Assembly (NCBI GenBank): GCA_028281495.1 | Contig: JANQJU010000100.1 | Location: forward strand, 124,001-188,000 | Source of the DNA: SAR324 cluster bacterium | Lineage (GTDB): Bacteria > SAR324 > NAC60-12 | DNA: 64,000 bases | Reading direction: 5' to 3' | The notes under the pieces: model-generated | Told to the model about the DNA's origin: nothing | The model's database searches: none | The model's input: the letters and a program-made list of their open reading frames with translations, nothing else | Made by a program: the position numbers and the translations under genes | Shown: piece after piece, positions 44,817-52,398 of the stretch | Layout: each line of letters starts with the position of its first letter | Numbering within the stretch: position 1 is the first letter of the stretch

Positions 44817-45458
44817 TCACTTGTCTGGAATCCGCTTCGCATTTTGCGGAGTATAAAATGTCGAAAAGATAAAATCACGACTCGCTAAGTTTTCGTGGCA
44901 CTCGGAGCAGGCCGCTTTCACAGCCGGGTTTTGTGTATTGCCCTGCAAAACGAGGTGCCCTTGGGGATCGTACTGCACGTATTCCCAGTCTCCGGCTTCG
45001 GGGTCATAACCAGGATCCCGCTTCCGCATCAGAGTGACTGTCAATGGAGCAGTGGGCACTCCGTTTGCTAAAGCAAAATTTTCTTTCAAGACAATCGTTC
45101 CGACAGGGTAGGTTTTAAACGGAGTTTCGCAATCTTCATCCTCTTCAATATCGCAGTCTTCGTATTCGCTCAACCCTTCGATTTCTTGAAGATAGTAGAT
45201 ATAGTTGTTGATGAATACTTTGTGGTGCTTATTGATATAAACCACGATGCCTTGATTCCAATGCAAACCAGAAAATTCTAAGCTTGTTAGACGGATCCAG
45301 GTGTTTCGATAGTCCTTTAGAATCTCTTCAAATGAGGGGGGTGGGTTAAAAGGAGAAGGAGCTGTCGGATTCCAAGTGCCGACTTTACCACGGTCTGCAA
45401 TCGCACTCGAAAAGGGAAGCATTAGAAGTAAGAGTCCCATCGATATGATCTTTTTCAT
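44817..45458 (-). CDS. Periplasmic cytochrome P460-like heme protein
   Basis: 213 residues. The signal peptide is near MKKIISMGLLLLMLPFSSAIA. The core resembles the cytochrome P460 family: FKTYPVGTIVLKENFALANG, TVTLMRKRDPGYDPEAGDWEYVQYD, and the single c-type heme site CSECHENLASRDF (~183). P460 cytochromes oxidise hydroxylamine or act as c'-beta type NO-binding proteins. The cross-linking Lys of classical P460 was not checked. No hydroxylamine dehydrogenase is present in the window. It is 12 nt upstream of the CheX-like gene, so redox or NO sensing linked to signalling is imaginable (inference). Confidence 0.75.
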   Translation of the reverse strand: MKKIISMGLLLLMLPFSSAIADRGKVGTWNPTAPSPFNPPPSFEEILKDYRNTWIRLTSLEFSGLHWNQGIVVYINKHHKVFINNYIYYLQEIEGLSEYEDCDIEEDEDCETPFKTYPVGTIVLKENFALANGVPTAPLTVTLMRKRDPGYDPEAGDWEYVQYDPQGHLVLQGNTQNPAVKAACSECHENLASRDFIFSTFYTPQNAKRIPDK

Positions 45459-45651
45459 GGTAGTCCTTTGGAAGTGAATTTTTGCTCTTAGTTACAACGT
45501 ACGTCTAACATAGAAACAACAAAAAACAAATATCTATTTGAGTTTGGTCATTTTCATAGGAGAATCTTCGGCTGGTAGTCAAAATATTTTCATTGACACA
45601 AAATCCAACTTCAACCAATTCAACCCTTCTCCATTTTGCTCAGGAATTGCT

Positions 45652-46578
45652 TTAGTTGATGGGCACAACCTCAATTTCAAATAGCTTTGGCCATAGTTTT
45701 CCCGTTACAAAGAGCCGATTGCTGTCAGCGTCATAGGCGATACCGTTGAGTACATCGACAGGAGTTTCTAAATCAGCAGCAGTAAGCAGACCGCTGAGGT
45801 TCACCCAACCGACCACGGTGCCAGTCGATGGATCGATACGAACAACTTGGTCTGTCTGCCAGACATTTGCCCAGACCTCCCCTTGAATGTATTCCAGTTC
45901 ATTGAGAGAGGTAATCGCGGTGTCTCCATCTTTAACATCCACTTCGCCTGTGCGTTCGAATGTTTGCGAGTCCATGAAGTAAAGTTTTTCGGTTCCTGCA
46001 CTCATGATCCATTGTGTACCGTCGTGTGTGATGCCCCAGCCTTCGTTGGGATATTCGAATTCTCGCAATTTGGTAAAGGAATTTTTGTCGTACACAAACC
46101 CTACCTGAGATTGCCACGTCAATTGGACTACCTGATCGCCAAAAATTGCGATACCTTCTCCAAAAAACTGATCTTCTAAGTCCAATTGGCGAACCACTTC
46201 TCCAGTATCCAAAGTCACTACTCGCAGATTTGACGACCCACGAAGCCCTGTCCCCTCATACAAAATTCCATCATCGACCACTAAGCCTTGAGTGAATGCC
46301 TCGCGATCATGAGGGAAGGTATTAATCACTCGGTACGTGTACTGAATGGGACTGGCTGCTGCATCGGATTCCGATTCACTGCTTGAACCGGAATCCCCGG
46401 TGGAATTTGTTGTCGAAGTGGTAGATTCGGTCGGCGCTCCCTCGTTTTCAGAACCTCCGTCTCCACCTGAACCAGAGGAAGTGCAAGCATAGAACAGGGC
46501 CACAGTGATTCCAAAGACGAGAAAAACGAACCATCTTCGACAGAAAAAAGAAAATCGTTGCTTAAGGGGGAACTGCAT
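45652..46578 (-). CDS. Glutaminyl-peptide cyclotransferase-type lipoprotein
   Basis: 308 residues from MQFPLKQRF at 46578, where AGGAG lies just upstream; an earlier Met is less likely. A lipobox near ALFYACTSS is followed by a Ser/Thr/Gly/Glu-rich linker to ~70. The rest is a beta-propeller of the plant-type glutamine cyclotransferase family: YRVINTFPHDREAFTQGLV, LYEGTGLRGSSNLRVV, FFGEGIAIFGDQVVQLTWQ, IMSAGTEKLYFMD, ELEYIQGEVWANVWQTD and NGIAYDADSNRLFVTGKLWP. It turns N-terminal Gln of exported proteins into pyroglutamate. It stands alone and would act at the outer membrane or periplasm. Confidence 0.85.
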   Translation of the reverse strand: MQFPLKQRFSFFCRRWFVFLVFGITVALFYACTSSGSGGDGGSENEGAPTESTTSTTNSTGDSGSSSESESDAAASPIQYTYRVINTFPHDREAFTQGLVVDDGILYEGTGLRGSSNLRVVTLDTGEVVRQLDLEDQFFGEGIAIFGDQVVQLTWQSQVGFVYDKNSFTKLREFEYPNEGWGITHDGTQWIMSAGTEKLYFMDSQTFERTGEVDVKDGDTAITSLNELEYIQGEVWANVWQTDQVVRIDPSTGTVVGWVNLSGLLTAADLETPVDVLNGIAYDADSNRLFVTGKLWPKLFEIEVVPIN

Positions 46579-46755
46579 GATTTCTCCTAGAAAAGCTTTG
46601 AGTGCCCTAGAGCAGGGTGACAAACTCTACTGTACAAGTTGTGTAACAAACTAGGACCTTACAGCGTGTCCCTACTGGTTGCAAAAATAGAAATCCGATT
46701 TCATGCTGAATCGCATCGGAAATTTAGATGTGCAAGGAAAAGTGTACATGGAAGA

Positions 46756-47658
46756 TTAGGGCAACAAAAAAAGTCGGCTCAATTTGCGATATGCTCTAAG
46801 CCAAATGGGCGGGATGCAATAATCTTTTTGCTTTTTAACATCGTAGCGAAACGTATCCAACCGTGATGTTTTGAGATTTTGAAACGACTGATGATGTTTG
46901 TCACGGAAATGACTCAAAAAATAGAGATCATAAATAGGAATTTTCATTTCTTGCCAACGTCCGGTTAAGGCGTGTTCGTTCAGAATGGATCGAATTTTCA
47001 AGCAAAATGCTTCCCAGGTGTCTTCAGACAGCGCAAATGCACGATGCCATTTTTGTGTGATCCAGTCTTCAAGATAAAGACGATAATGAAGGCTGAGAGG
47101 AGCCTCTGGTAGAAAAGCCCGGCCTTGATAATTGTTGTCACAAAAAGCACTCACATTGGGGAATGTGATGAGTGTTTGCATCTGCTCCAAAATGGACGAT
47201 GTCAGGAAAAAGAAGCTACTCCGTACCCAATGGGTGATTTGCCAAGAGCCGAGGTGCAATTGATTCCATTTCTTGGGGGGAGGGTCCATCATGCCTCCGA
47301 CTGCGGATTCCTGGAGCAAAAAGTCCAGCAGATCGTCATCCAATACATTATGATAAGGATTGCCATAAGCCATGAAGGCATCGGTTACAAACAGATAGCC
47401 GTCGCACACGATCTGTTGAGCTTGTAAAGCATGCCATCCTTTCATCCAACCTGAAAACTCATAAACTCCGTTGTCGCCTCCGATTTCAAACTGATTCGGA
47501 GCAAGCTGTTTCAAGGGTTGTGATTCGTTTCGATTGTCGACTTTTATTGTAAAAACTGTCCAGTGTGACAAAGGGGAGAGAACTTCCAAGAGAAGAGGAA
47601 AGGCCTGAGCATAGCGTGATTGGTCGTATTGGACGAAAATCACCCCTAATTGAGCCAT
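46756..47658 (-). CDS. Unknown protein, glycosyltransferase-like N-terminus
   Basis: 300 residues starting at the ATG that overlaps the stop of the hydrolase gene (TAATG), so the two are translationally coupled. The first ~45 residues (GVIFVQYDQSRYAQAFPLLL, then HWTVFTIKVDNRN) look like the beginning of a GT-A-type transferase. Later segments include YLFVTDAFMAYGNPYHNVL and FCDNNYQGRAFLPEAPLSLHY. No diagnostic DxD motif was found; VTDAFM might be a remnant. Aromatic-rich and soluble. Possibly a sugar transferase for lipid or exopolysaccharide, but low confidence in the function. Confidence 0.6.
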   Translation of the reverse strand: MAQLGVIFVQYDQSRYAQAFPLLLEVLSPLSHWTVFTIKVDNRNESQPLKQLAPNQFEIGGDNGVYEFSGWMKGWHALQAQQIVCDGYLFVTDAFMAYGNPYHNVLDDDLLDFLLQESAVGGMMDPPPKKWNQLHLGSWQITHWVRSSFFFLTSSILEQMQTLITFPNVSAFCDNNYQGRAFLPEAPLSLHYRLYLEDWITQKWHRAFALSEDTWEAFCLKIRSILNEHALTGRWQEMKIPIYDLYFLSHFRDKHHQSFQNLKTSRLDTFRYDVKKQKDYCIPPIWLRAYRKLSRLFLLP

Positions 47659-48923
47659 TAGCTTTCCGAAACTTGTTGGCGCAAATAATCTGTTCTTAAC
47701 AGGGTCAGATAGCGTTCCACTGCCGGAAGGACGCATTGGGTTGGAACTGTTGGCAGGAGATCAAAAGCATGTTGGACCATCGGCAAGGTGAGCATTACCA
47801 AGCGTGGCGTTTGTTCTTGATGCAGGGCTTGATAGAAGCGGTGAGCCTCCTCAATGTCGACCAAGGCATCGTTCAATCCTTGCACGAGCATCATCGGTTT
47901 TGTGTTGCCGGCAACCCATTGAATTGGAGATGCTTGTCGATACAAATGAGGATTGGTAGACGGAGTACTTTGCATCACTGTTTGTAATACATCTGCAAAC
48001 GCTGGATAGGGGCGCTCCGTTCCAAAAGGAGTTTCGAAGTCGTAAAGTCCGTAGAACGAAACACAGCCTGCAACACTGGTATCGGCTTCTTCAAATCCTG
48101 GCTGAAATTCGGATTGATTCTCAGTCAAGGTAGTCAGAGATCCCAAGTGACCTCCGGCTGAGCCCCCAGTCACAATAATAAAATTCGGATCAGCCCCATA
48201 ATTCGATCCGTGAGTTTTAATCCAATGGAGAGCGCGTTTGCAATCCACAAGGTGGTCAGGAAAAACCGCACGCGGGCTTAAACGATAAGTAATGGCAAAA
48301 CAGACCCATCCTTGAGCCGCCATTCGCATGAACAGAGGAATTTTTTGATTTTTAGTGCCGATAGTCCAGACTCCACCGTGAATCTCCATCAATGCAGGCC
48401 CATTTTGAACCGGATCACGCGGCCGATAGATATCTAAATAAAGTTGAACGTCGTGTTCCTCAAAAAACGGGATATTGGCCAGAACTTCCACCCGATCATC
48501 TTTTAATAAGCTGGGTGGATTCCAGTAAGCCTTCCAGTCAAAAGGTAAAGGGGTGAGGTTTTTACGAAGCTCAGGTTCAATCTCCGCTTCATAGTTTTTC
48601 CCAAGTGCTGATTGCATTTGTTTCTGGACTAGAGGCCGCAATTGAAAAATTGCCTTAAATCGCCATGCTAAAGCAATCCAACTGGTGATATGGAGCATCA
48701 AACCTAAGATTCCAGCAGTTGTACCAAGTGCACCGGTGAGCGAAATAGCTAGAGTGATTCCAACACTGAAGATGATCCAATGCAAACCGAGATCACCAAC
48801 AATCCATCCTAAAAAAAAAGCAGAAAAGGTGGGGATGCCCTGAGTTTTGAGCCGAAGCGGCCAGTATACATTGAGCGTGAGTAAGAAGAAAATCACGCTC
48901 CAAATTAAGAATAAGGCAGCCAT
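47658..48923 (-). CDS. Membrane-anchored alpha/beta hydrolase (carboxylesterase type)
   Basis: 421 residues. The first ~110 residues have several hydrophobic segments (FLIWSVIFFLLTLNVYWPL; GWIVGDLGLHWIIFSVGITLA; GILGLMLHITSWIALAW), so it is membrane-bound. The soluble part has the HGG oxyanion motif (ALMEIHGGVWTIG), the nucleophile GGSAGGHLGS, and the late Asp/His in LVQGLNDALVDIEEAH and MVQHAFDLLP. This is the hormone-sensitive-lipase-like esterase group, found as lipases in many bacteria. The downstream gene overlaps its stop and is coupled. Confidence 0.85.
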   Translation of the reverse strand: MAALFLIWSVIFFLLTLNVYWPLRLKTQGIPTFSAFFLGWIVGDLGLHWIIFSVGITLAISLTGALGTTAGILGLMLHITSWIALAWRFKAIFQLRPLVQKQMQSALGKNYEAEIEPELRKNLTPLPFDWKAYWNPPSLLKDDRVEVLANIPFFEEHDVQLYLDIYRPRDPVQNGPALMEIHGGVWTIGTKNQKIPLFMRMAAQGWVCFAITYRLSPRAVFPDHLVDCKRALHWIKTHGSNYGADPNFIIVTGGSAGGHLGSLTTLTENQSEFQPGFEEADTSVAGCVSFYGLYDFETPFGTERPYPAFADVLQTVMQSTPSTNPHLYRQASPIQWVAGNTKPMMLVQGLNDALVDIEEAHRFYQALHQEQTPRLVMLTLPMVQHAFDLLPTVPTQCVLPAVERYLTLLRTDYLRQQVSES

Positions 48924-48959
48924 ACGGGCATCATGAGAAGAGAGGTATTGAGAAGAAAA

Positions 48960-49352
48960 TTAACGCTTGGAATATTGAAATCGCTTACGAGCACCAGGTT
49001 GACCGTATTTCTTCCGTTCAACACGACGTGAATCACGAGTCAACATCCCTGCTTTTTTTAATGGCGATCGTAATTCTTCATCCGATTCTTGTAAAGCGCG
49101 GGCCAGTCCGTGTCGTATCGCTCCAGCTTGTCCAGAAAGTCCACCGCCTTTGACATTCACGTAAACATCGAATTGGTCTGTCGTATTGGTCAATTCTAGG
49201 GGTTGCCGTACTACCATTTTCAAGGTCTCTCGTCCGAAATATTGATCAATCGGGCGTTTATTGACAACGATGTTTCCAGTGCCAGGGCGGAGATACACAC
49301 GAGCGACGGAGCTTTTGCGCCGTCCGGTTCCATAAGCTTGTTCAATTGCCAT
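48960..49352 (-). CDS. rpsI: Ribosomal protein S9
   Basis: 130 residues with the S9 core: GRRKSSVARVYLRPGTGNI, KGGGLSGQAGAIRHGLARAL, LTRDSRRVERKKYGQPGARK and the conserved C-terminal Lys-Arg pair (YSKR) that reaches the tRNA sites. It follows rplM with 16 nt between them, the usual order. Length is standard. Confidence 0.99.
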   Translation of the reverse strand: MAIEQAYGTGRRKSSVARVYLRPGTGNIVVNKRPIDQYFGRETLKMVVRQPLELTNTTDQFDVYVNVKGGGLSGQAGAIRHGLARALQESDEELRSPLKKAGMLTRDSRRVERKKYGQPGARKRFQYSKR

Positions 49353-49368
49353 AATCGTTCACTCGTCC

Positions 49369-49812
49369 TTAAATTTCCAAAGGTTTAGGTTGCTGTGCAG
49401 CATGAGGATGTTCGCCCCCTGCATACACTTTCAATTTTCGAAATGACTGCCGGTTTAGCGCATTTTTAGGCATCATACGCTTCACTGCATTTTCTACTAG
49501 GGCTGTCGGCTTTTTTGCTAATAATTCTTCAGCATGGGCCTCTTTTAGTCCACCGGGATAGCCAGTGTGGTGATAATAAATTTTATCTTTCATTTTGCGG
49601 CCCGTTAGACGCACTTGGTCCGCATTGACTACAACCACAAAGTCTCCAGTATCCACATGGGGAGTGTAGATGGTCTTATGCTTTCCTTGTAAGATTTTTG
49701 CAATTTGAGAGGCCATCCGTCCTAAGGTTTTCCCTTTCGCATCGACAACCCACCATTCGCGAGGATAGGTGCCGTCTTGCATCTCTTCTTTGTGTATCGA
49801 TCTCGTTTTCAT
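49369..49812 (-). CDS. rplM: Ribosomal protein L13
   Basis: 147 residues from MKTRSIHKEEMQ, an ATG with AAGGAA upstream; a longer upstream start is not supported. Core motifs: WWVVDAKGKTLGRMASQIA, FVVVVNADQVRLTGRKMKDKIYY, YPGGLKEAHAEELLAKKPT, VKRMMPKNALNRQSFRKLKV, and the C-terminal YAGGEHPHAAQQP. First gene of the rplM-rpsI unit. Length is standard (about 142-150). Confidence 0.99.
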   Translation of the reverse strand: MKTRSIHKEEMQDGTYPREWWVVDAKGKTLGRMASQIAKILQGKHKTIYTPHVDTGDFVVVVNADQVRLTGRKMKDKIYYHHTGYPGGLKEAHAEELLAKKPTALVENAVKRMMPKNALNRQSFRKLKVYAGGEHPHAAQQPKPLEI

Positions 49813-50072
49813 CGAGTTCCTTAATCTTGAAGTATAACGGAATTTGAATGGGTAAAAGGTAAACACCAATTCATACAGGAAATGGTGCAGATTACAAGCT
49901 CTTTATAATGAAGAGAGTATGATAGAATTGAAACGTCAGGAGTGCTGAATTTCTTCCAAGGTAAGTGTTTCCAATCCCACCAGTTTGTGGCACAGTCGGC
50001 TGGGCGTATTGTTGATTTTAAACTTTTCTTCTGTCTCATTCCCATCCCATCCCATCTACTCAAGGAGAAAGC

Positions 50073-50537
50073 ATGGCAGTCATATCTTGCTACGAGAAAA
50101 ATAAAGTCTATGTGGTCAGTATTTCAGGAGAAATCACGCATGAAAGCGTGGGAGAGATCAATGAATATTTGAAACCCATCTTGGCCGAAATCAAACAAAA
50201 TAAACTGACGGGAATGATTTTAGACTGCAAAAAAGTGACGATGATTGATTCTTCTGGAATTGGAATGATTTGCGGAAAGCATATTTCTTTAAAAAAGGAG
50301 GGAAAGCGGTTTGTACTCTGCAATTTGAATGATCGTTTATGGAAGGTTTTTCAAGCAACTAAATTGACCGGCAATCTCACCATCTATAGCAATATCCATG
50401 AAGCCATCATGACGGTTGGAGTTGATGGCAATATGAAGAAATATGAGAGCGATCAATCCTCTACCGAAACTAATGAAGTTGCTGCAAACCGGTCTGTTCC
50501 CTCCTTAGACGATTTTATGAATTATAAACGACGGTAA
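50073..50537 (+). CDS. STAS-domain anti-sigma-factor antagonist
   Basis: 154 residues, ATG with AAGGAG upstream. Residues 1-~110 are a STAS domain (KVYVVSISGEITHESVGEIN; LTGMILDCKKVTMIDSSGIGMICG). The Ser of the D-S-S-G motif is the usual phosphorylation site. The ~40-residue tail (DGNMKKYESDQSSTETNEV) is polar and likely disordered, which is longer than usual. Such proteins bind an anti-sigma factor or other kinase and are controlled by SpoIIE-type phosphatases. A SpoIIE phosphatase gene lies convergent, 24 nt away, and a receiver-SpoIIE protein is encoded at 42665. Confidence 0.9.
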   Translation: MAVISCYEKNKVYVVSISGEITHESVGEINEYLKPILAEIKQNKLTGMILDCKKVTMIDSSGIGMICGKHISLKKEGKRFVLCNLNDRLWKVFQATKLTGNLTIYSNIHEAIMTVGVDGNMKKYESDQSSTETNEVAANRSVPSLDDFMNYKRR

Positions 50538-50561
50538 TCTCTTGGTTTCTCTAAAACAGGG

Positions 50562-52172
50562 CTACATTTCGATTTCTGCTGAAGCATCGATGGTTCCGTA
50601 TTCCAAGAGCAAGAATGTGATGTCATCCCAAGCAGGAGCTGCACCAACAAATGCCTTCAAGGTTTGGCGGATGTGTCTACAGGCATCGGCTAAGGGTAGA
50701 AGACGAGTCTCTTGCAAAAGTGAAAAAAGACGTTCCTCCCCAAAAATCTCTCGGTCTATATTTCTCGCGTCAATGATCCCATCTGTATACAGAAACAAGC
50801 GATCTCCGGATTGCCACGAACCCTGTGATTCTTGATAGGAATCTCCGACTTCGTCATCTTCAAAAAAGCCCACCATTGAACCTCGTGTATCCCAAAACTC
50901 AAGAGCATCTTGATTGCGCCGCATGAGTACCGCTGCTGGATGAGCGGCATTGCTGTAATGGATTTCTCCCTTCGTGTTGAACATTAAAATAAATGCAGTG
51001 AGGTATTCGCTATTTTTTGTGATGGCAGACATCATACGATTCACCTCCCGCATGACGCACTTGGGATTGGTTTCACGATGGAGGATGTCTCCAAAGCTGA
51101 TTTTAGCCATGACGGTTAGGAAGGCTGCCGGGACCCCGTGACCCATAGCATCAGCGATTACAACACAAGCTCGACCATCAGGAAGGCGGAAGATATCGTA
51201 AAAGTCACCACCGACTTTTCCCATGGTTTCGTAGTGGGATACCACGTCAATAGGAGGTAAATGGATTGGGGTGGTTGGCAGGATGCCTTTTTGAATTTCG
51301 GCTGCCAAATCCAACTCTTTTTGCAGTTCTTTGTCTTTTTTGCGGAGTTCTTCTAAAGCTTGTTTCAGACTTTCGGTGCGTTGTCGGACTTGTTCTTCAA
51401 GGCTCGAGTTGATTTCACTGAGTTCTTCTTTGGCAGTGATGAGTTTGTAGATCATCGTATTGAAGGCGTCTTCCAACACTTTGAGTTCATTGCGTCCTGA
51501 GGTATCAAATTCAACTTTCACGTGATCCAACGTCTGGAAGCTGAGTTGATCGGCGACGGCGGTAAGTAAGGCGAGTGGTTTAGCCAGCACCTTGCGGGCG
51601 ACCAACAAAAAAATGACCCACAAGGCGATGGTTTTGATAAGGGCATTGATCATCAAAAAGATGAACCCGTATCGGACCGTATTGAACACCGCGTGAGAGT
51701 TGGAAAATAAGGACAATTCTCCCAGTTGTTCGGAGCGTCCAGTGCTATGGACATATATAATTGGGAACGTGTAGCCGAACGAATGCCCGAATGTTTCTTG
51801 GAAGATAGATTTTTCATGGTCCGATACAATCGCAGCTTCAACGTTTGCGGGTAAGTTCCCCATCTCTAAAGAAAAACCGCGATTCTCATCTACTATTCGC
51901 ACGCCAGTGATCAACGGGAGCTTGGCTATTCCTGTAACGATCGATTGCAATTGGGCGTCATCCACTTCCCACATCCCCTTGGTCAAGGCAGGGTGAAACA
52001 CTTGGTGGTAAAATTGAAATTTCTCAAAGACTCCATACCACTCATGGGTATATTCAGACACCATGTGGATGATTGTCACGGTGACTGCAATTAAGAAGTA
52101 GAGGGTAAAGACGTTCTTCATCAAACGGGTGGTGATGGAGTCCTTAACGGATACTGTAGTTTGAACCTTCAT
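50562..52172 (-). CDS. Membrane-bound SpoIIE-type phosphatase with HAMP domain
   Basis: 536 residues, AGGAG before the ATG. TM1 at ~20-40, a periplasmic sensor domain of ~125 residues, TM2 at ~172-195, HAMP (~198-250), coiled coil (~250-300, LEEQVRQRTESLKQALEELR), then a PP2C/SpoIIE phosphatase domain (~310-530: GGDFYDIFRLPDGRACVVIADAMGHGVPAAFLTVM; IHYSNAAHPAAVLM; GDRLFLYTDGIIDARN). It senses a periplasmic signal and should dephosphorylate the STAS protein encoded convergently at 50073. All metal-binding Asp/Gly motifs are present. Confidence 0.93.
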   Translation of the reverse strand: MKVQTTVSVKDSITTRLMKNVFTLYFLIAVTVTIIHMVSEYTHEWYGVFEKFQFYHQVFHPALTKGMWEVDDAQLQSIVTGIAKLPLITGVRIVDENRGFSLEMGNLPANVEAAIVSDHEKSIFQETFGHSFGYTFPIIYVHSTGRSEQLGELSLFSNSHAVFNTVRYGFIFLMINALIKTIALWVIFLLVARKVLAKPLALLTAVADQLSFQTLDHVKVEFDTSGRNELKVLEDAFNTMIYKLITAKEELSEINSSLEEQVRQRTESLKQALEELRKKDKELQKELDLAAEIQKGILPTTPIHLPPIDVVSHYETMGKVGGDFYDIFRLPDGRACVVIADAMGHGVPAAFLTVMAKISFGDILHRETNPKCVMREVNRMMSAITKNSEYLTAFILMFNTKGEIHYSNAAHPAAVLMRRNQDALEFWDTRGSMVGFFEDDEVGDSYQESQGSWQSGDRLFLYTDGIIDARNIDREIFGEERLFSLLQETRLLPLADACRHIRQTLKAFVGAAPAWDDITFLLLEYGTIDASAEIEM

Positions 52173-52398
52173 AAAAGACTCCTTTCACTGAGTTGAGTGG
52201 AAGCAAAATTATAACCAAGTACTCTTGTTTTCATATACATATCCTGGAACAGTGCTGTCGAACGAGGCTTTCGCATGGCACCTTGCTAGCTCAAACTTTT
52301 TGAGAGATACTTCTAACGGAATTCGAATATCCCATCTGGCAAGATATGCAAGCGTTGGGCACGGTAGAAGCGAATCAGAAAGCACACAATAGAGACGT

